Source: Bacillus sp. WMMC1349 (GTDB taxonomy: Bacteria; Bacillota; Bacilli; Bacillales; Bacillaceae). Taken from it: a stretch of 64,000 nucleotides of DNA. The notes beneath the pieces were generated by a model, which worked only from the letters and a program-made list of their open reading frames with translations, was not told where the DNA came from and made no database searches. Position 1 is the first letter of the stretch, and each line of letters starts with the position of its first letter. Shown piece by piece: positions 53,845 through 62,443 of this stretch. The stretch is taken from contig NZ_JABJUQ010000007.1 in assembly GCF_013155385.1 (NCBI RefSeq), positions 435,001-499,000 of the forward strand, in the 5' to 3' direction. Both the position numbers and the translations under genes were made by a program.

Positions 53845-54696
53845 TTGAAATATTTCGTTAGCTTTTTGGTAGCCATTTTTGTATTCTATAGCTTAGGGAC
53901 TGATGTTACTTCAGCTTCAACAACGCAGCTTGAATCCACAAATGAAGAAGTAATTGATAATGAGGAAATAAACTCTGAAACAGAAGAGATATTTGGTGAA
54001 ACTGTTGATGGAAATAATGTTGAGATAAATTCCGAAATCGATGGTGATAAAGCAACTGTTGAAACTGATATTGCAACAGATGACTTATCTGTTGACGGGG
54101 AATTAGAATTAGATTTAGAAACTGGTGACATGGTAGTTACTGCAGAAGCAGAGAATGAATCAGGAGAATTACCACAAAAAGAATTTGAAGTTCAACTACA
54201 TGAAGTTGATGGGGATGATTTCACTGCTACATTGAAAGATGTCGAAACAGGAGAAGAGTTTGAAGTAAATACTACCCAATTACAAGCATCATGGTATCCA
54301 GTGATTATTATTGCTATACATGTAGCTAGATATGGTATAAAATATGCAATGAAAAAATTCGGTAAAACTGCCGTGAAAAAAGCTACTAAAAAATATGGAA
54401 AGAAAGCTACTGCGAAAGATTTAAAGAAATTAAAATTTAGAAATGCCGATTTATTTGATGAACATTACAAAAAACACAAGCGTGAATATGGAAATATATC
54501 TAAAAGTAAATATTTAAAAAAGGCTCAAGCTCTAGCAGGAACTACAGGAAAACATATACTTACTAAAAAACGCAAAAATGGAGATATTTTAAAGTACAAT
54601 ACAAAAACAAATGATTTTCTTTCAATGACTAAAAATGATGTCATAAAGACATTTTTTAAACCTAAAAGAGGTAAGGCGTATTTTAAAGAACAATAA
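53845..54696 (+). CDS. Secreted toxin with acidic prodomain (SAR2788-like)
   Basis: 283 residues. Signal peptide (about 1-24), then a strongly acidic, D/E-rich prodomain (about 28-150), a hydrophobic patch SWYPVIIIAIHVARYGIKYA (about 152-171), a lysine-rich linker (GKTAVKKATKKYGKKATAKD) and a C-terminal tip of about 85 residues ending KTFFKPKRGKAYFKEQ. The tip resembles BECR-type nuclease toxins. The layout fits the SAR2788 family of putative toxins. The start is TTG 53845 behind AGGAGG. A protease lies upstream and the immunity gene 18 bases downstream. Confidence 0.78.
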   Translation: MKYFVSFLVAIFVFYSLGTDVTSASTTQLESTNEEVIDNEEINSETEEIFGETVDGNNVEINSEIDGDKATVETDIATDDLSVDGELELDLETGDMVVTAEAENESGELPQKEFEVQLHEVDGDDFTATLKDVETGEEFEVNTTQLQASWYPVIIIAIHVARYGIKYAMKKFGKTAVKKATKKYGKKATAKDLKKLKFRNADLFDEHYKKHKREYGNISKSKYLKKAQALAGTTGKHILTKKRKNGDILKYNTKTNDFLSMTKNDVIKTFFKPKRGKAYFKEQ

Positions 54697-54714
54697 AAAT
54701 CAAGAGGTGCTTAA

Positions 54715-55068
54715 ATGAGAAGTTATACTTGTCCTGTTTGTGGTTTTAATGGGTTAGATGAACCACCATATGATGAATACAATATAGGATCATATGATAT
54801 TTGTCCATGTTGTAATTTTGAGTTTGGTTATAGTGAAGATCATGATGTGAGGTTAGGCTATATTGTCACTCCAGATCATTTAATTGAGGCTGCATTTCAA
54901 TTGTATCGCAAACAATGGATTGAGGCTGGAATGAAAATTCAAACCCCTGAAAATATTCCAGAGGAATTAAGAAATGGTGATAGCTTAAAACCTGAAGTGT
55001 TGTTGAAACAACTGAAAAGCTTGAACCTTAATTTAAATAATTTTGATATCGATGGTTTTAATGAATAA
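54715..55068 (+). CDS. CPCC-type cysteine-rich immunity protein
   Basis: 117 residues: zinc-binding pairs CPVCGF (residues 5-8) and CPCCNFEFGYSEDHD (near 32), then a helical C-terminal part (DHLIEAAFQLYRKQWIEAGM). This is the cysteine-rich CPCC family, common next to polymorphic toxins. Cytoplasmic, no signal peptide. GAGGTG precedes the ATG. It probably neutralises the toxin encoded just upstream. From residue 40 on it is almost identical to the second copy at 55879, but the N-terminal 40 residues differ. Confidence 0.8.
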   Translation: MRSYTCPVCGFNGLDEPPYDEYNIGSYDICPCCNFEFGYSEDHDVRLGYIVTPDHLIEAAFQLYRKQWIEAGMKIQTPENIPEELRNGDSLKPEVLLKQLKSLNLNLNNFDIDGFNE

Positions 55069-55390
55069 TAAAGCAAACCCTAATTTTCACATTAGATAAC
55101 CCTGTAGGAAGTTTTTCTATGTAGGGGCTCGTTTTAGCTTTCATTGATTTAAAAAAGGTTGGCGATTTGGATTTAGAAAGGTTCTTATTGTCAGCCTTCT
55201 CAACAGAACAATAAAGTGAAATTTCAACGGTCTGAAAAGCCTATACTTGCTTCTTGCAACTACTTATCCAATAAAAAACTTACTCCATTTTTACTCCATA
55301 AATAATGAAAAACAAACAAATTGTGAGTAATGTAAAGAAAAGAGTGCAATGAAAACAAGCTTTTGTAACAGATAATAAGTTTTCAATTTA
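55069..55390. other. 3' flank of first immunity gene
   Basis: No gene. The first 140 bases are a diverged copy of the sequence after the second immunity gene (56242-56370), including a CAGCCTT-type hairpin arm. The last 40 bases carry an integrase-internal remnant (minus strand LLSVTK) running into att copy 3. Confidence 0.5.
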
Positions 55391-55463
55391 TTGAGGGCCT
55401 AGTGGGTGAATAACCCGTGGAGGTTCAAGTCCTCTCGGCCGCATACTAGTAATCCCAAGGGTT
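55391..55463 (+). repeat. 73-bp att-like direct repeat, copy 3
   Basis: Identical to the tRNA-Leu copy across 73 bases and followed by the same terminator and 90 bases of integrase-tail flank as copy 2. Confidence 0.92.
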
Positions 55464-55585
55464 TGAGTGCCCTTGGGATTTTGTGTATACTCAAATTTTC
55501 GTTTTGGTCAGTGCCCAAAAATGCCCACTAACTTAAAGTAAGTCGTCTAACTAATCTTTCAGTTCTTTCTTTTTACTGTGATACT

Positions 55586-55846
55586 CACAAAAAAGAACTT
55601 GGTAATATTTCTAAATCTCAATATTTGAAAGCACGAACTTTTTTAGGAAAAGCCACTAGCAAAACAGTGCTTACAAAAAGAAGTAAGAAAAAATTTAATG
55701 GTAAATACCGATACTATAAATATAATAAAAAGACCAATGAATTCTTATCAGTCGAACGACAAGAAGGTAGGGATGTAATTATGACTTATTTCAAGCCAAA
55801 ACACCCAAATAAACAAAAGGGTTATGATTATTATAAGAACCAATAA
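55586..55846 (+). pseudogene. Orphan toxin C-terminal tip
   Basis: Open frame of about 86 codons without signal peptide, prodomain or convincing start: HKKELGNISKSQYLKARTFL through MTYFKPKHPNKQKGYDYYKN. It aligns with the last 80 residues of the toxin at 53845 (HKREYGNISKSKYLKKAQAL, FFKPKRGKAYFKE) but is diverged. Such promoterless tips next to an immunity gene are a hallmark of polymorphic toxin loci, acting as spare specificity cassettes. A TTG at 55625 could start a shorter product. Confidence 0.78.
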
Positions 55847-55878
55847 ATAAAAAAAGTGAGAGAAAAGAGGGATTAATT

Positions 55879-56241
55879 GTGGGGAATAAACTTTATAGAT
55901 GTATAGTGTGCGGGTATAAAGGGTTAACAGAAAATCTTTTGTATAAGGGTGAGTACCAACAAACTTTTGATGTTTGTCCATGTTGTGATTTTGAGTTTGG
56001 CTACAGTGAAGATCATGATGTGAGATTAGGCTATATTGTCACTCCAGATCATTTAATCGAGGCTGCATTTCAATTGTATCGCAAACAATGGATTGAGGAT
56101 GGAATGAAAATTCCAACCCCTGAAGATATTCCAGAGGAATTAAGAAATGGTGATAGCTTAAAACCTGAAGTGTTGTTGAAACAACTGAAAAGCTTGAACC
56201 TTGATTTAAATAATTTTGATATCGATGGTTTTAATGAATAA
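55879..56241 (+). CDS. Second CPCC-type immunity protein
   Basis: 120 residues, GTG start behind AGAGGG. It has CIVCGY and CPCCDFEFGYSEDHD zinc pairs and a C-terminal half nearly identical to the first immunity protein. The N-terminal part around the first zinc pair differs (KGLTENLLYKGEYQQTFDV versus NGLDEPPYDEYNIGSYDI), suggesting that specificity lies there. It is the probable partner of the orphan toxin tip just upstream. Confidence 0.8.
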   Translation: MGNKLYRCIVCGYKGLTENLLYKGEYQQTFDVCPCCDFEFGYSEDHDVRLGYIVTPDHLIEAAFQLYRKQWIEDGMKIPTPEDIPEELRNGDSLKPEVLLKQLKSLNLDLNNFDIDGFNE

Positions 56242-56378
56242 TAAAGCAAACTTTGTCACACTAGATATCTTGTAGGAAGTATTCCATGTAGAGCTTATTT
56301 TAGCTTCTATTAATTAAAAAAAGGTTGACGATTTGGACTGATTTAGAAAGGTTCTTATTGTCAGCCTTCTCGGGTTAG

Positions 56379-56858
56379 GGTACTGAGAACCTAGCCGAAA
56401 GAACTCCACAAAAACACCAAAGTTCCAATGTTTTAAATGATAAGAAGGCATTAAATAGGCAACCTCAAAACTTATTGAAGACAGATCAACAAAACAATTT
56501 ATCCAAAAAACAAGGAAATAATGATGAAAAGATAACAGATGAGAATCCGAGTTCTAATATTGATACGACTAAAGAGAATAATAATTCGAGATATTCGCCT
56601 GTATTACAGGATATAAAAAGTGAAACTGACCAACCTGACCTAAAAGAATTTGGTGAAAGAATTCAGTTGAATGATTCACAGAATAGGGTTGAAGATCAGA
56701 GCAATACTGCTGTTGCTGTACAAAAGAAACAAGATGGTGATCAAGTAAGAAAAGCACCAAATGTAGAAGGTAACATAATGGAAACTGAAAGTACAAACCG
56801 ATTTTTCACAGGAGATCATAAGGGATTAAAAAGTAAAGCAGGCAAACGCCTGCTTTAA
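56379..56858 (+). pseudogene. Hydrophilic 3' fragment, possibly conjugation protein tail
   Basis: The frame opens after a stop at 56376 with no start codon or ribosome site and runs about 158 codons. It is highly polar, rich in N, Q, D and K (QQNNLSKKQGNNDEKITDEN) and ends STNRFFTGDHKGLKSKAGKR. This looks like the C-terminal tail of a larger protein. Next to a YddJ-like lipoprotein in an ICEBs1-type relic, the tail of a ConG-like conjugation protein is possible, but I cannot confirm it. A TTG at 56475 could start a 127-residue product. Confidence 0.5.
56835..56857 (+). terminator. Hairpin at end of hydrophilic fragment
   Basis: AAAGCAGGC/GCCTGCTTT perfect stem with an AAAC loop, overlapping the stop codon. 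Short T tract. Confidence 0.7.
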
Positions 56859-56896
56859 ATTTGATAAAAAAACTGAGTTTTTCCCCGACTTTTCAT

Positions 56897-57247
56897 TTAT
56901 TCTTTACTTGGTGATAACGTCAAGTCTCCATATTCATCTTTAATAGCTTTAGTAGTCGCTTTGAAGTTATACTCATCGCCATCTTGTTCAATTTCAAATA
57001 CAAGGGGCTTTTCCCCATCTTCCTCTAAACTAATTTCATCTTTGTTGATTTTATAGGTAAACCCTTTAGAAAGACTCCCCAACTTGATAGTAAATTTATT
57101 TTTACTGAATTCAGCTGTAAATGATTCGCCATTTGTAGAAACCACATTCCACTTTTTAGATTGCAAGTCATCTGCTGTGTTTTTACCGCAAGCACTTAAT
57201 CCCAAAACTGCTGTGACTATTAATAAAACATAAATGATTTTTCGCAT
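56897..57247 (-). CDS. Small lipoprotein, YddJ-like
   Basis: 116 residues with signal peptide and lipobox GLSAC. The mature part has a compact beta-rich pattern (KKWNVVSTNGESFTAEFSKN, then FEIEQDGDEYNFKATTKAIK). In size, lipobox and island context it resembles ICEBs1 YddJ, the exclusion lipoprotein that stops redundant transfer into host cells; the assignment is by memory of the family and not certain. AAGGAGAAG precedes the ATG. It is transcribed toward the hydrophilic fragment. Confidence 0.65.
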   Translation of the reverse strand: MRKIIYVLLIVTAVLGLSACGKNTADDLQSKKWNVVSTNGESFTAEFSKNKFTIKLGSLSKGFTYKINKDEISLEEDGEKPLVFEIEQDGDEYNFKATTKAIKDEYGDLTLSPSKE

Positions 57248-57420
57248 CTTCTTCTCCTTTTTTCATGAACTGGCCGTTTTAAAAGTAAACTCTTTTTTCT
57301 TAAAATGAAATTATTTATCAAAAAAACATTTTAAAAACAACAAACAAAAAAACTTTAAATCGACCATGTGAACAACAGTAATTATTGTAACTAATTCTTT
57401 GAATGTCATCAAGATCTATT

Positions 57421-57594
57421 TCTTTTAAAGATGGTGGGGAAAAACCTGATCATATTTCAACTTTTAGCTATATGCCAGAAGAAGATATTAAAGATCATCA
57501 ATTAGAGGTAAAAATAGAGTGGAACGATAAATCAAAAGACAAAACAACTGTCTTTAAATTAGAGCAGAAGAGTTTATTTGACATAACGTTTTAA
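57421..57594 (+). pseudogene. Duplicate 3' end of the island membrane protein gene
   Basis: The last 56 codons (KDGGEKPDHISTFSYMPEED to the stop) are nearly identical to the end of the gene at 51871, as is about 70 bases of 3' flank. The membrane helix and first half are missing. Confidence 0.88.
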
Positions 57595-57754
57595 AGCCAA
57601 GAAGTCTATTAATATTTGGTTAATTACAGTGCCCATTTTGTGCCCTAATACAAAATGGTGAAAAAACACGCAATACATAATATAAATAACGGTTGAGGGT
57701 CCAATAAGTGAATATCCCCTCAAGGTTCAGCCCCTTTGGCAATGTACCAGAGAT

Positions 57755-57934
57755 GAGGCTGTCCTGAAAGTCGTGTGGATGAATAAAAATTGGGGAATTT
57801 GCTCGCTTTCCGCGGGCGATCCGCGAGTCTCCTCGGAGCTCGTTCCTTGCTCCTATGGGTCTCGCCTGGCTCGCTGTTTCCGCAGGAGTCTCACAATTCC
57901 CCTTAATTTATTAAAGGACTTTTTAGACAGCTCC
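57755..57934 (-). repeat. MITE-like repeat, copy 3 (reverse orientation)
   Basis: 180-bp copy beginning GAGGCTGTCCTGAAAGTCGT and ending GGACTTTTTAGACAGCTCC, the reverse complement of copies 1 and 2. It directly follows an integrase-flank fragment and marks the right edge of the relic island. Confidence 0.82.
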
Positions 57935-58101
57935 ATTTTTTGTTAGGCTATAAATTATTCGTAGACTTTAATCGTCATTCTCCACGGAAGCTAGTGTCTA
58001 GACGTTCCATGCAATTTACATCGTCTTATGAAAACGGCAATATGTGAATTCGGAAACCATGTAAAGGTCGGGACTCAACTCTATTATAATGTTTAAGAGT
58101 T
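57935..58101. other. Short intergenic stretch after repeat
   Basis: No gene. A T-rich segment with GTTTAAGAG near 58090 lies just past the arginase stop; no convincing terminator. Confidence 0.4.
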
Positions 58102-59013
58102 TTATTTATTTAAAATAGGTATCTTATCAAGCAAATTTTTTAAATAAATAGAATCCCATGGTAAGTGCTCGGTTATTCCTAAGCCAACTATATCTGTTTC
58201 TTCAGATAGTTCTTCAATCAGATGAATCAGTTGAGGTATTTGCATTGTTCCCTCAGGAGAATAATTTACAGGTACTTCAGGGTTGGCAAATAATATAGAA
58301 CGAAATGTCTGTGGGTCAAGTACGTCTAAATCAAGGTGAATAGCTAGGTGCTTAATGTTGCTTTCGTTAAGCCACTCTTTTATAGATCCAGTACTGTTTA
58401 TTAATTCTTTAGTTCCAGCGGTTTTAATACCTAGTCTTTGAATCACTTCGGTGTCTTGTTCTACCGGAGCGATACCTAGTCTTTGAAACTCTTCTGACAT
58501 CACTTTCGTTTCTTGTTCTGTAGGAACTACTAATCCCGCGATAAAGACATTTTCAGGTTTAAGTGGGATTTTCACATGTTTTGTGAACTCCTCATCTCCT
58601 TCACCTAAAAGATTTCCGAGAGGTAATGTATGTCCATTATCATACCCGACATATCTGACTAAATCACTGTGAGCATCGATCCAAATTAAACCTAACTCTC
58701 CATCGTATCGTTCGTTTAAATAGGCAAAAGGGGCTTGTTCGACTAAGCAGTCACCGCCAAACACGACAATGCGATCTGGCTTATGAGCATCAATTATATG
58801 ATGAGCAGATTTTAATTGTTCAAGCAATTGTTTTCTCCCATTCATACCGTTCTCGTTTTCAAGTGGGGTTCCATCATAAGTTTGAACTGGAACCTTAATA
58901 AGGGGATGGTCATTGTCTGGAGCTAGCCAAGCAAGCAGTTCGGCTCCAAATGAGTAGTTAGGATTGTTTCCACCTTGCCATTGTGGCATTAAAAGCCGTA
59001 TTGTTTTAGTCAT
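58102..59013 (-). CDS. Arginase/agmatinase-family ureohydrolase
   Basis: 303-residue dinuclear manganese hydrolase. Metal-binding motifs are GGDCLVEQAP (the usual GGDH histidine is replaced by cysteine), LIWIDAHSDLVR (DAHxD) and LDLDVLDPQ (DxDxxDP). The GGDC variant is found in a group of arginase-like proteins with unproven substrate, so urea release from arginine should not be assumed. GGAGAG precedes the ATG. The divergent HxlR gene suggests regulation by an aldehyde or electrophile-type signal. Confidence 0.85.
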   Translation of the reverse strand: MTKTIRLLMPQWQGGNNPNYSFGAELLAWLAPDNDHPLIKVPVQTYDGTPLENENGMNGRKQLLEQLKSAHHIIDAHKPDRIVVFGGDCLVEQAPFAYLNERYDGELGLIWIDAHSDLVRYVGYDNGHTLPLGNLLGEGDEEFTKHVKIPLKPENVFIAGLVVPTEQETKVMSEEFQRLGIAPVEQDTEVIQRLGIKTAGTKELINSTGSIKEWLNESNIKHLAIHLDLDVLDPQTFRSILFANPEVPVNYSPEGTMQIPQLIHLIEELSEETDIVGLGITEHLPWDSIYLKNLLDKIPILNK

Positions 59014-59118
59014 GTTTTTCTCTCCTTTACTTTAAAGTATGGTTAGTATAAACTGAACGCAACTAAAATAGTAGTACGCACTTTTTTGATAGGTGCTACC
59101 TGAAAGGATAGTGTAATT

Positions 59119-59460
59119 ATGGGTATGGCTGAATATAAAGGGAAAATTAAAAATATTCAAGATACGCCTTTTGGTTATACAATGTCAGTTATAGGAGGAA
59201 AATGGAAGATGGTTATTATTTACCTTCTAGCAGAAAACCAACCAATTCGCTTTAATGAACTAAAAAGACAGATAGGAGATATTACATATAAAACATTGAG
59301 TTCACATCTAAAAGAATTGGAAGCGGATGGTCTCGTGAAACGTAAGGAATATCCTCAAATTCCCCCTAAAGTTGAGTACAGTCTCACAGATAAAGGTGAA
59401 ACTTTATTACCGGTTTTGGAAGGATTATGTGAGTGGGGCGTAAAAAACCAAAATACCTGA
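59119..59460 (+). CDS. HxlR-family transcriptional regulator
   Basis: 113-residue winged-helix regulator of the HxlR/DUF24 family: TPFGYTMSVIGGKWKMVIIY, FNELKRQIGDITYKTLSSHL and wing VKRKEYPQIPPKVEYSLTDK. It lacks the N-terminal cysteine used as a redox or aldehyde sensor by several relatives. It is divergent from the arginase-family gene with about 105 bases between, so it probably controls that gene. Confidence 0.9.
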   Translation: MGMAEYKGKIKNIQDTPFGYTMSVIGGKWKMVIIYLLAENQPIRFNELKRQIGDITYKTLSSHLKELEADGLVKRKEYPQIPPKVEYSLTDKGETLLPVLEGLCEWGVKNQNT

Positions 59461-59874
59461 TTGTTTGTATATGACAAAAAAGATAAATAGGTTAATAGAT
59501 CATTAATCTGTCAGTTGTCCTCTGTTGTTAATAAGGAAAAGAGAGTTTATGAAAAAAAGAAAATTAATCATTATTCCAATATTTTGTTGTTTAAATTGAT
59601 GTATGCCATAAACGTTGTGCAATTGTTATGTCATTTTCTAATGCGATTGTGGTTGGGGCGTGAGATCTATGCCCGCTTTTCGTCTTCTATATCTGTTATT
59701 GCTAACCGGATTTTTCTCATGGTGGAGATGAATTGTCGTGAAAAAACACGAGTCATTCAAAACTAAAACCTCAGTTTCATTAATTTTTTGAAGTCACAGC
59801 AAACAAAAAATGTGATATTATTAAACGATATTTCCTATTAAAGAAAAAATCAACATTTTTTGGAGGCTGCTTCA
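59461..59874. other. Intergenic region with eroded short frames
   Basis: Short hydrophobic frames occur (MKKRKLIIIPIFCCLN from 59549, and MPAFRLLYLLLLTGFFSWWR near 59670), each stopping early. They look like debris of membrane or lipoprotein genes. No continuous gene can be supported. Confidence 0.4.
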
Positions 59875-60351
59875 ATGGAAGAACACTACAAATACCCGAT
59901 CATTTTTATAGGAAGTATTTTACTAGTCACTTTAGTGATATTCGGAGCCTTTAAATTATTTGATTATAGTCGTTCGGAGGATATCCCTGAATGGGAAGGG
60001 AAGAGTAAGGGTCAGAATTGGGAAGTAATTTTTAAAAAACATGATGATCATTCAAAATATAGCGGAGATTTATATTGGATTGGAAGTAAGAAAAATATTG
60101 AAAAAACTTACTTAAAACAATTGGTTATCAAAATTGATGATGAAATCGAACTTGATTCTAAAATTGAAATACCTATGAAAGATTATTCCGGAGGCACTAC
60201 TAAAAATGGTGACCTGAATGAAGAATCAGTTTCATTTTTATCATTTACAGAGTTATCACAATTAGAAGGGCATACAATAACAGTTTATCTAGAGTGGAGA
60301 CAAGGGAATAAGAGCTGTGATACTCAGTTTACTCTTGAGAAAAAACCGTAA
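59875..60351 (+). CDS. Membrane-anchored protein, paralogue of the island family
   Basis: 158 residues: short N-terminus, membrane helix (IIFIGSILLVTLVIFGAFKL), then a domain with GKSKGQNWEVIF and DLYWIGSKKN. It aligns with the protein at 51871 through the NWxV and LYWxG motifs and the final HTITVYLEW strand. The start ATG 59875 follows TTGGAGG by eight bases. Its 3' flank (AACATGTAATCTATAATTTC) also matches the flank of the island copy, so it moved with element DNA. Function unknown. Confidence 0.75.
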   Translation: MEEHYKYPIIFIGSILLVTLVIFGAFKLFDYSRSEDIPEWEGKSKGQNWEVIFKKHDDHSKYSGDLYWIGSKKNIEKTYLKQLVIKIDDEIELDSKIEIPMKDYSGGTTKNGDLNEESVSFLSFTELSQLEGHTITVYLEWRQGNKSCDTQFTLEKKP

Positions 60352-60474
60352 AGATTTTTCAGTGCCAGTGCTCAAACTAAATAAACATGTAATCTATAAT
60401 TTCAAAAGGGGTTTTCTAACAAAGCATTAGTGCTACATCATCTTTGATATTGTGGAGTCTGCAAATGGCAATAA

Positions 60475-60523
60475 AAAAGTGCTGACCTCTGCACAAAACC
60501 GTTGCGCGAGTCTGCACTTTTAT
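60475..60523 (+). terminator. Bidirectional hairpin between paralogue and des
   Basis: AAAAGTGC pairs with GCACTTTT, with further inner pairing (CTGACCTC region), and T/A tracts on both sides. Confidence 0.65.
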
Positions 60524-60566
60524 TCTGCAAGATACACGGCCCCTTATCACATTATAGAGAGTATAT

Positions 60567-61595
60567 TTAATCCGTTCTTAGCCGTGCTGATACTTGGCTT
60601 TTAGAAACCTTTTTTAAGTGGCTAAAACCAACAAATTGTTTGCCTTCTTCATCCCATAGGCGGAACTTTAACGACTTAAGGCTTGTTGCCAGTGTAATGG
60701 TCGGAACATTTTGCAATGGTTCAGTGTTGTTATGCACTTTTTCAAGCTTATAGTTTGGAATTCTCGGACTTAAATGATGAACATGATGGAAACCGATATT
60801 GCCTGTTAGCCATTGCAAGACTTTTGGAAGCTTATAAAAAGAACTTCCTTCAACTGCTGCTTTTACATATTCCCAATGCTCATCTTCTTCAAAATAAGAA
60901 TCCTCAAACGTATGCTGAATATAAAACATCCAAATTCCAAGGGATCCTGATATCATAAAAATTGGAACCTGCACTAGCAAGAAGTTTTGCCAGCCAATAG
61001 TCCAACATAAAAGTGCTGCCAAAGCGACGATCCCCAGGTTCGTTACATACGTATTCATCCGTTCTTTGCGTTTTGCCCCTTTACGATTAAAACGATTGGT
61101 AACCCCGAAGACGTAAATCGGTCCAATAATAAACATAACAACCGGATTTCTGTACAAACGGTACATTATTTTTGTCTTAGTTGAGGCTTCCTTATATTCT
61201 TCAACGGTCAGTACCCAAATATCGCCTGTACCGCGTTTGTCCAGGTTGCTGCTTGTTGCATGGTGGACAGAATGGTCGTGTGCCCAATGATCAAGAGAAT
61301 GCAGAGTTAAAATTCCTGTTATTGTTCCAAGGATTCGATTCGCCTTTCTGTTCTTAAAAAAGGAGTAGTGACAGCAATCATGAAAGATGATGAAGGTTCT
61401 CACTAAAAAACCCGCCGCAACGACAGAAATCGCTAATGTAAGGAAATAAGAAATCGACAAGTACTTATATGCCAAACACCATAACAGAAAAAATGGTACC
61501 AATGTGTTAATGATTTGACAAATACTTTTTTGTAAATCGGACTTTTCATAAGGAGTAACCAGTTTTCTCAAAGTCCTTAGGTTTTGTTCTTGCAT
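60567..61595 (-). CDS. des: Phospholipid delta-5 fatty-acid desaturase Des
   Basis: 342-residue integral membrane di-iron enzyme that puts a double bond into membrane phospholipid acyl chains on cold shock. Three histidine boxes are visible: FHDCCHYSF, HDHSVHHATSS and FHHVHHLSP. The central part (SSNLDKRGTGDIWVLTVEEY, YIQHTFEDSYFEEDEHWEYV) is close to B. subtilis Des. GGGGGAA precedes the ATG. The DesK/DesR sensor pair, adjacent in B. subtilis, is not in this window. Confidence 0.93.
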   Translation of the reverse strand: MQEQNLRTLRKLVTPYEKSDLQKSICQIINTLVPFFLLWCLAYKYLSISYFLTLAISVVAAGFLVRTFIIFHDCCHYSFFKNRKANRILGTITGILTLHSLDHWAHDHSVHHATSSNLDKRGTGDIWVLTVEEYKEASTKTKIMYRLYRNPVVMFIIGPIYVFGVTNRFNRKGAKRKERMNTYVTNLGIVALAALLCWTIGWQNFLLVQVPIFMISGSLGIWMFYIQHTFEDSYFEEDEHWEYVKAAVEGSSFYKLPKVLQWLTGNIGFHHVHHLSPRIPNYKLEKVHNNTEPLQNVPTITLATSLKSLKFRLWDEEGKQFVGFSHLKKVSKSQVSARLRTD

Positions 61596-62046
61596 TTTTT
61601 AAAGTTCCCCCTTCCCTAATGATCTTAATCTAAGTATAGAAAACGTTTTTTGCCTTTGATGTCCCAACTGCTGTATATATAATAAGTATCTTTCCCATTC
61701 CTCTGTGAAATTATTGGAAATGTAAGAATGATTTCAAAAGTGGTAATGAAGGAAAAGGATTTTATGAGCTTCTTATATGATGAGTGACCATTTAGAAACA
61801 TCTGCAGAAATAAAGACTTACCAGTGAACAGCCTGTATTTAAAAGAATATCTTGCACTGAAACAAGAAACAGCTGAGCTGTTTATAGAAGTTTTTAACAA
61901 TCAATCATGAATTACTGTTCATCAAAGAATTTCACTGTGTTTTCAAATCATAGTGATTGATAGGTCTTCTTAGACATGTTATAAAATCTATACTTACCGC
62001 TTCTGCACTGGTATCCGCACGTTTTGAATAAAATAATAATATAAAA
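61596..62046. other. Region between des and cspC promoter
   Basis: About 450 bases. On the plus strand a frame from about 61827 encodes VNSLYLKEYLALKQETAELF and ends VFNNQS at 61911; an upstream MSDHLETSAEIK piece is in another frame. It may be a frameshifted small gene, but no family was recognised. The remainder is AT-rich and should contain the des promoter. Confidence 0.35.
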
Positions 62047-62397
<351 letters not shown>

Positions 62398-62411
62398 TCT
62401 TAAATCGTTTA

Positions 62412-62443
62412 AAAAAACAGGCTCATATAGGGCCTGTTTTTTT
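62412..62443 (+). terminator. Terminator of cspC
   Basis: AAAAACAGGC/GCCTGTTTTT stem followed by further T residues. Confidence 0.88.

Noticed and set aside
59515..59766. 83-codon plus-strand open frame after hxlR
   Set aside because: TTG/GTG-type start without ribosome site, and composition unlike a real membrane protein; surrounding frames look eroded.
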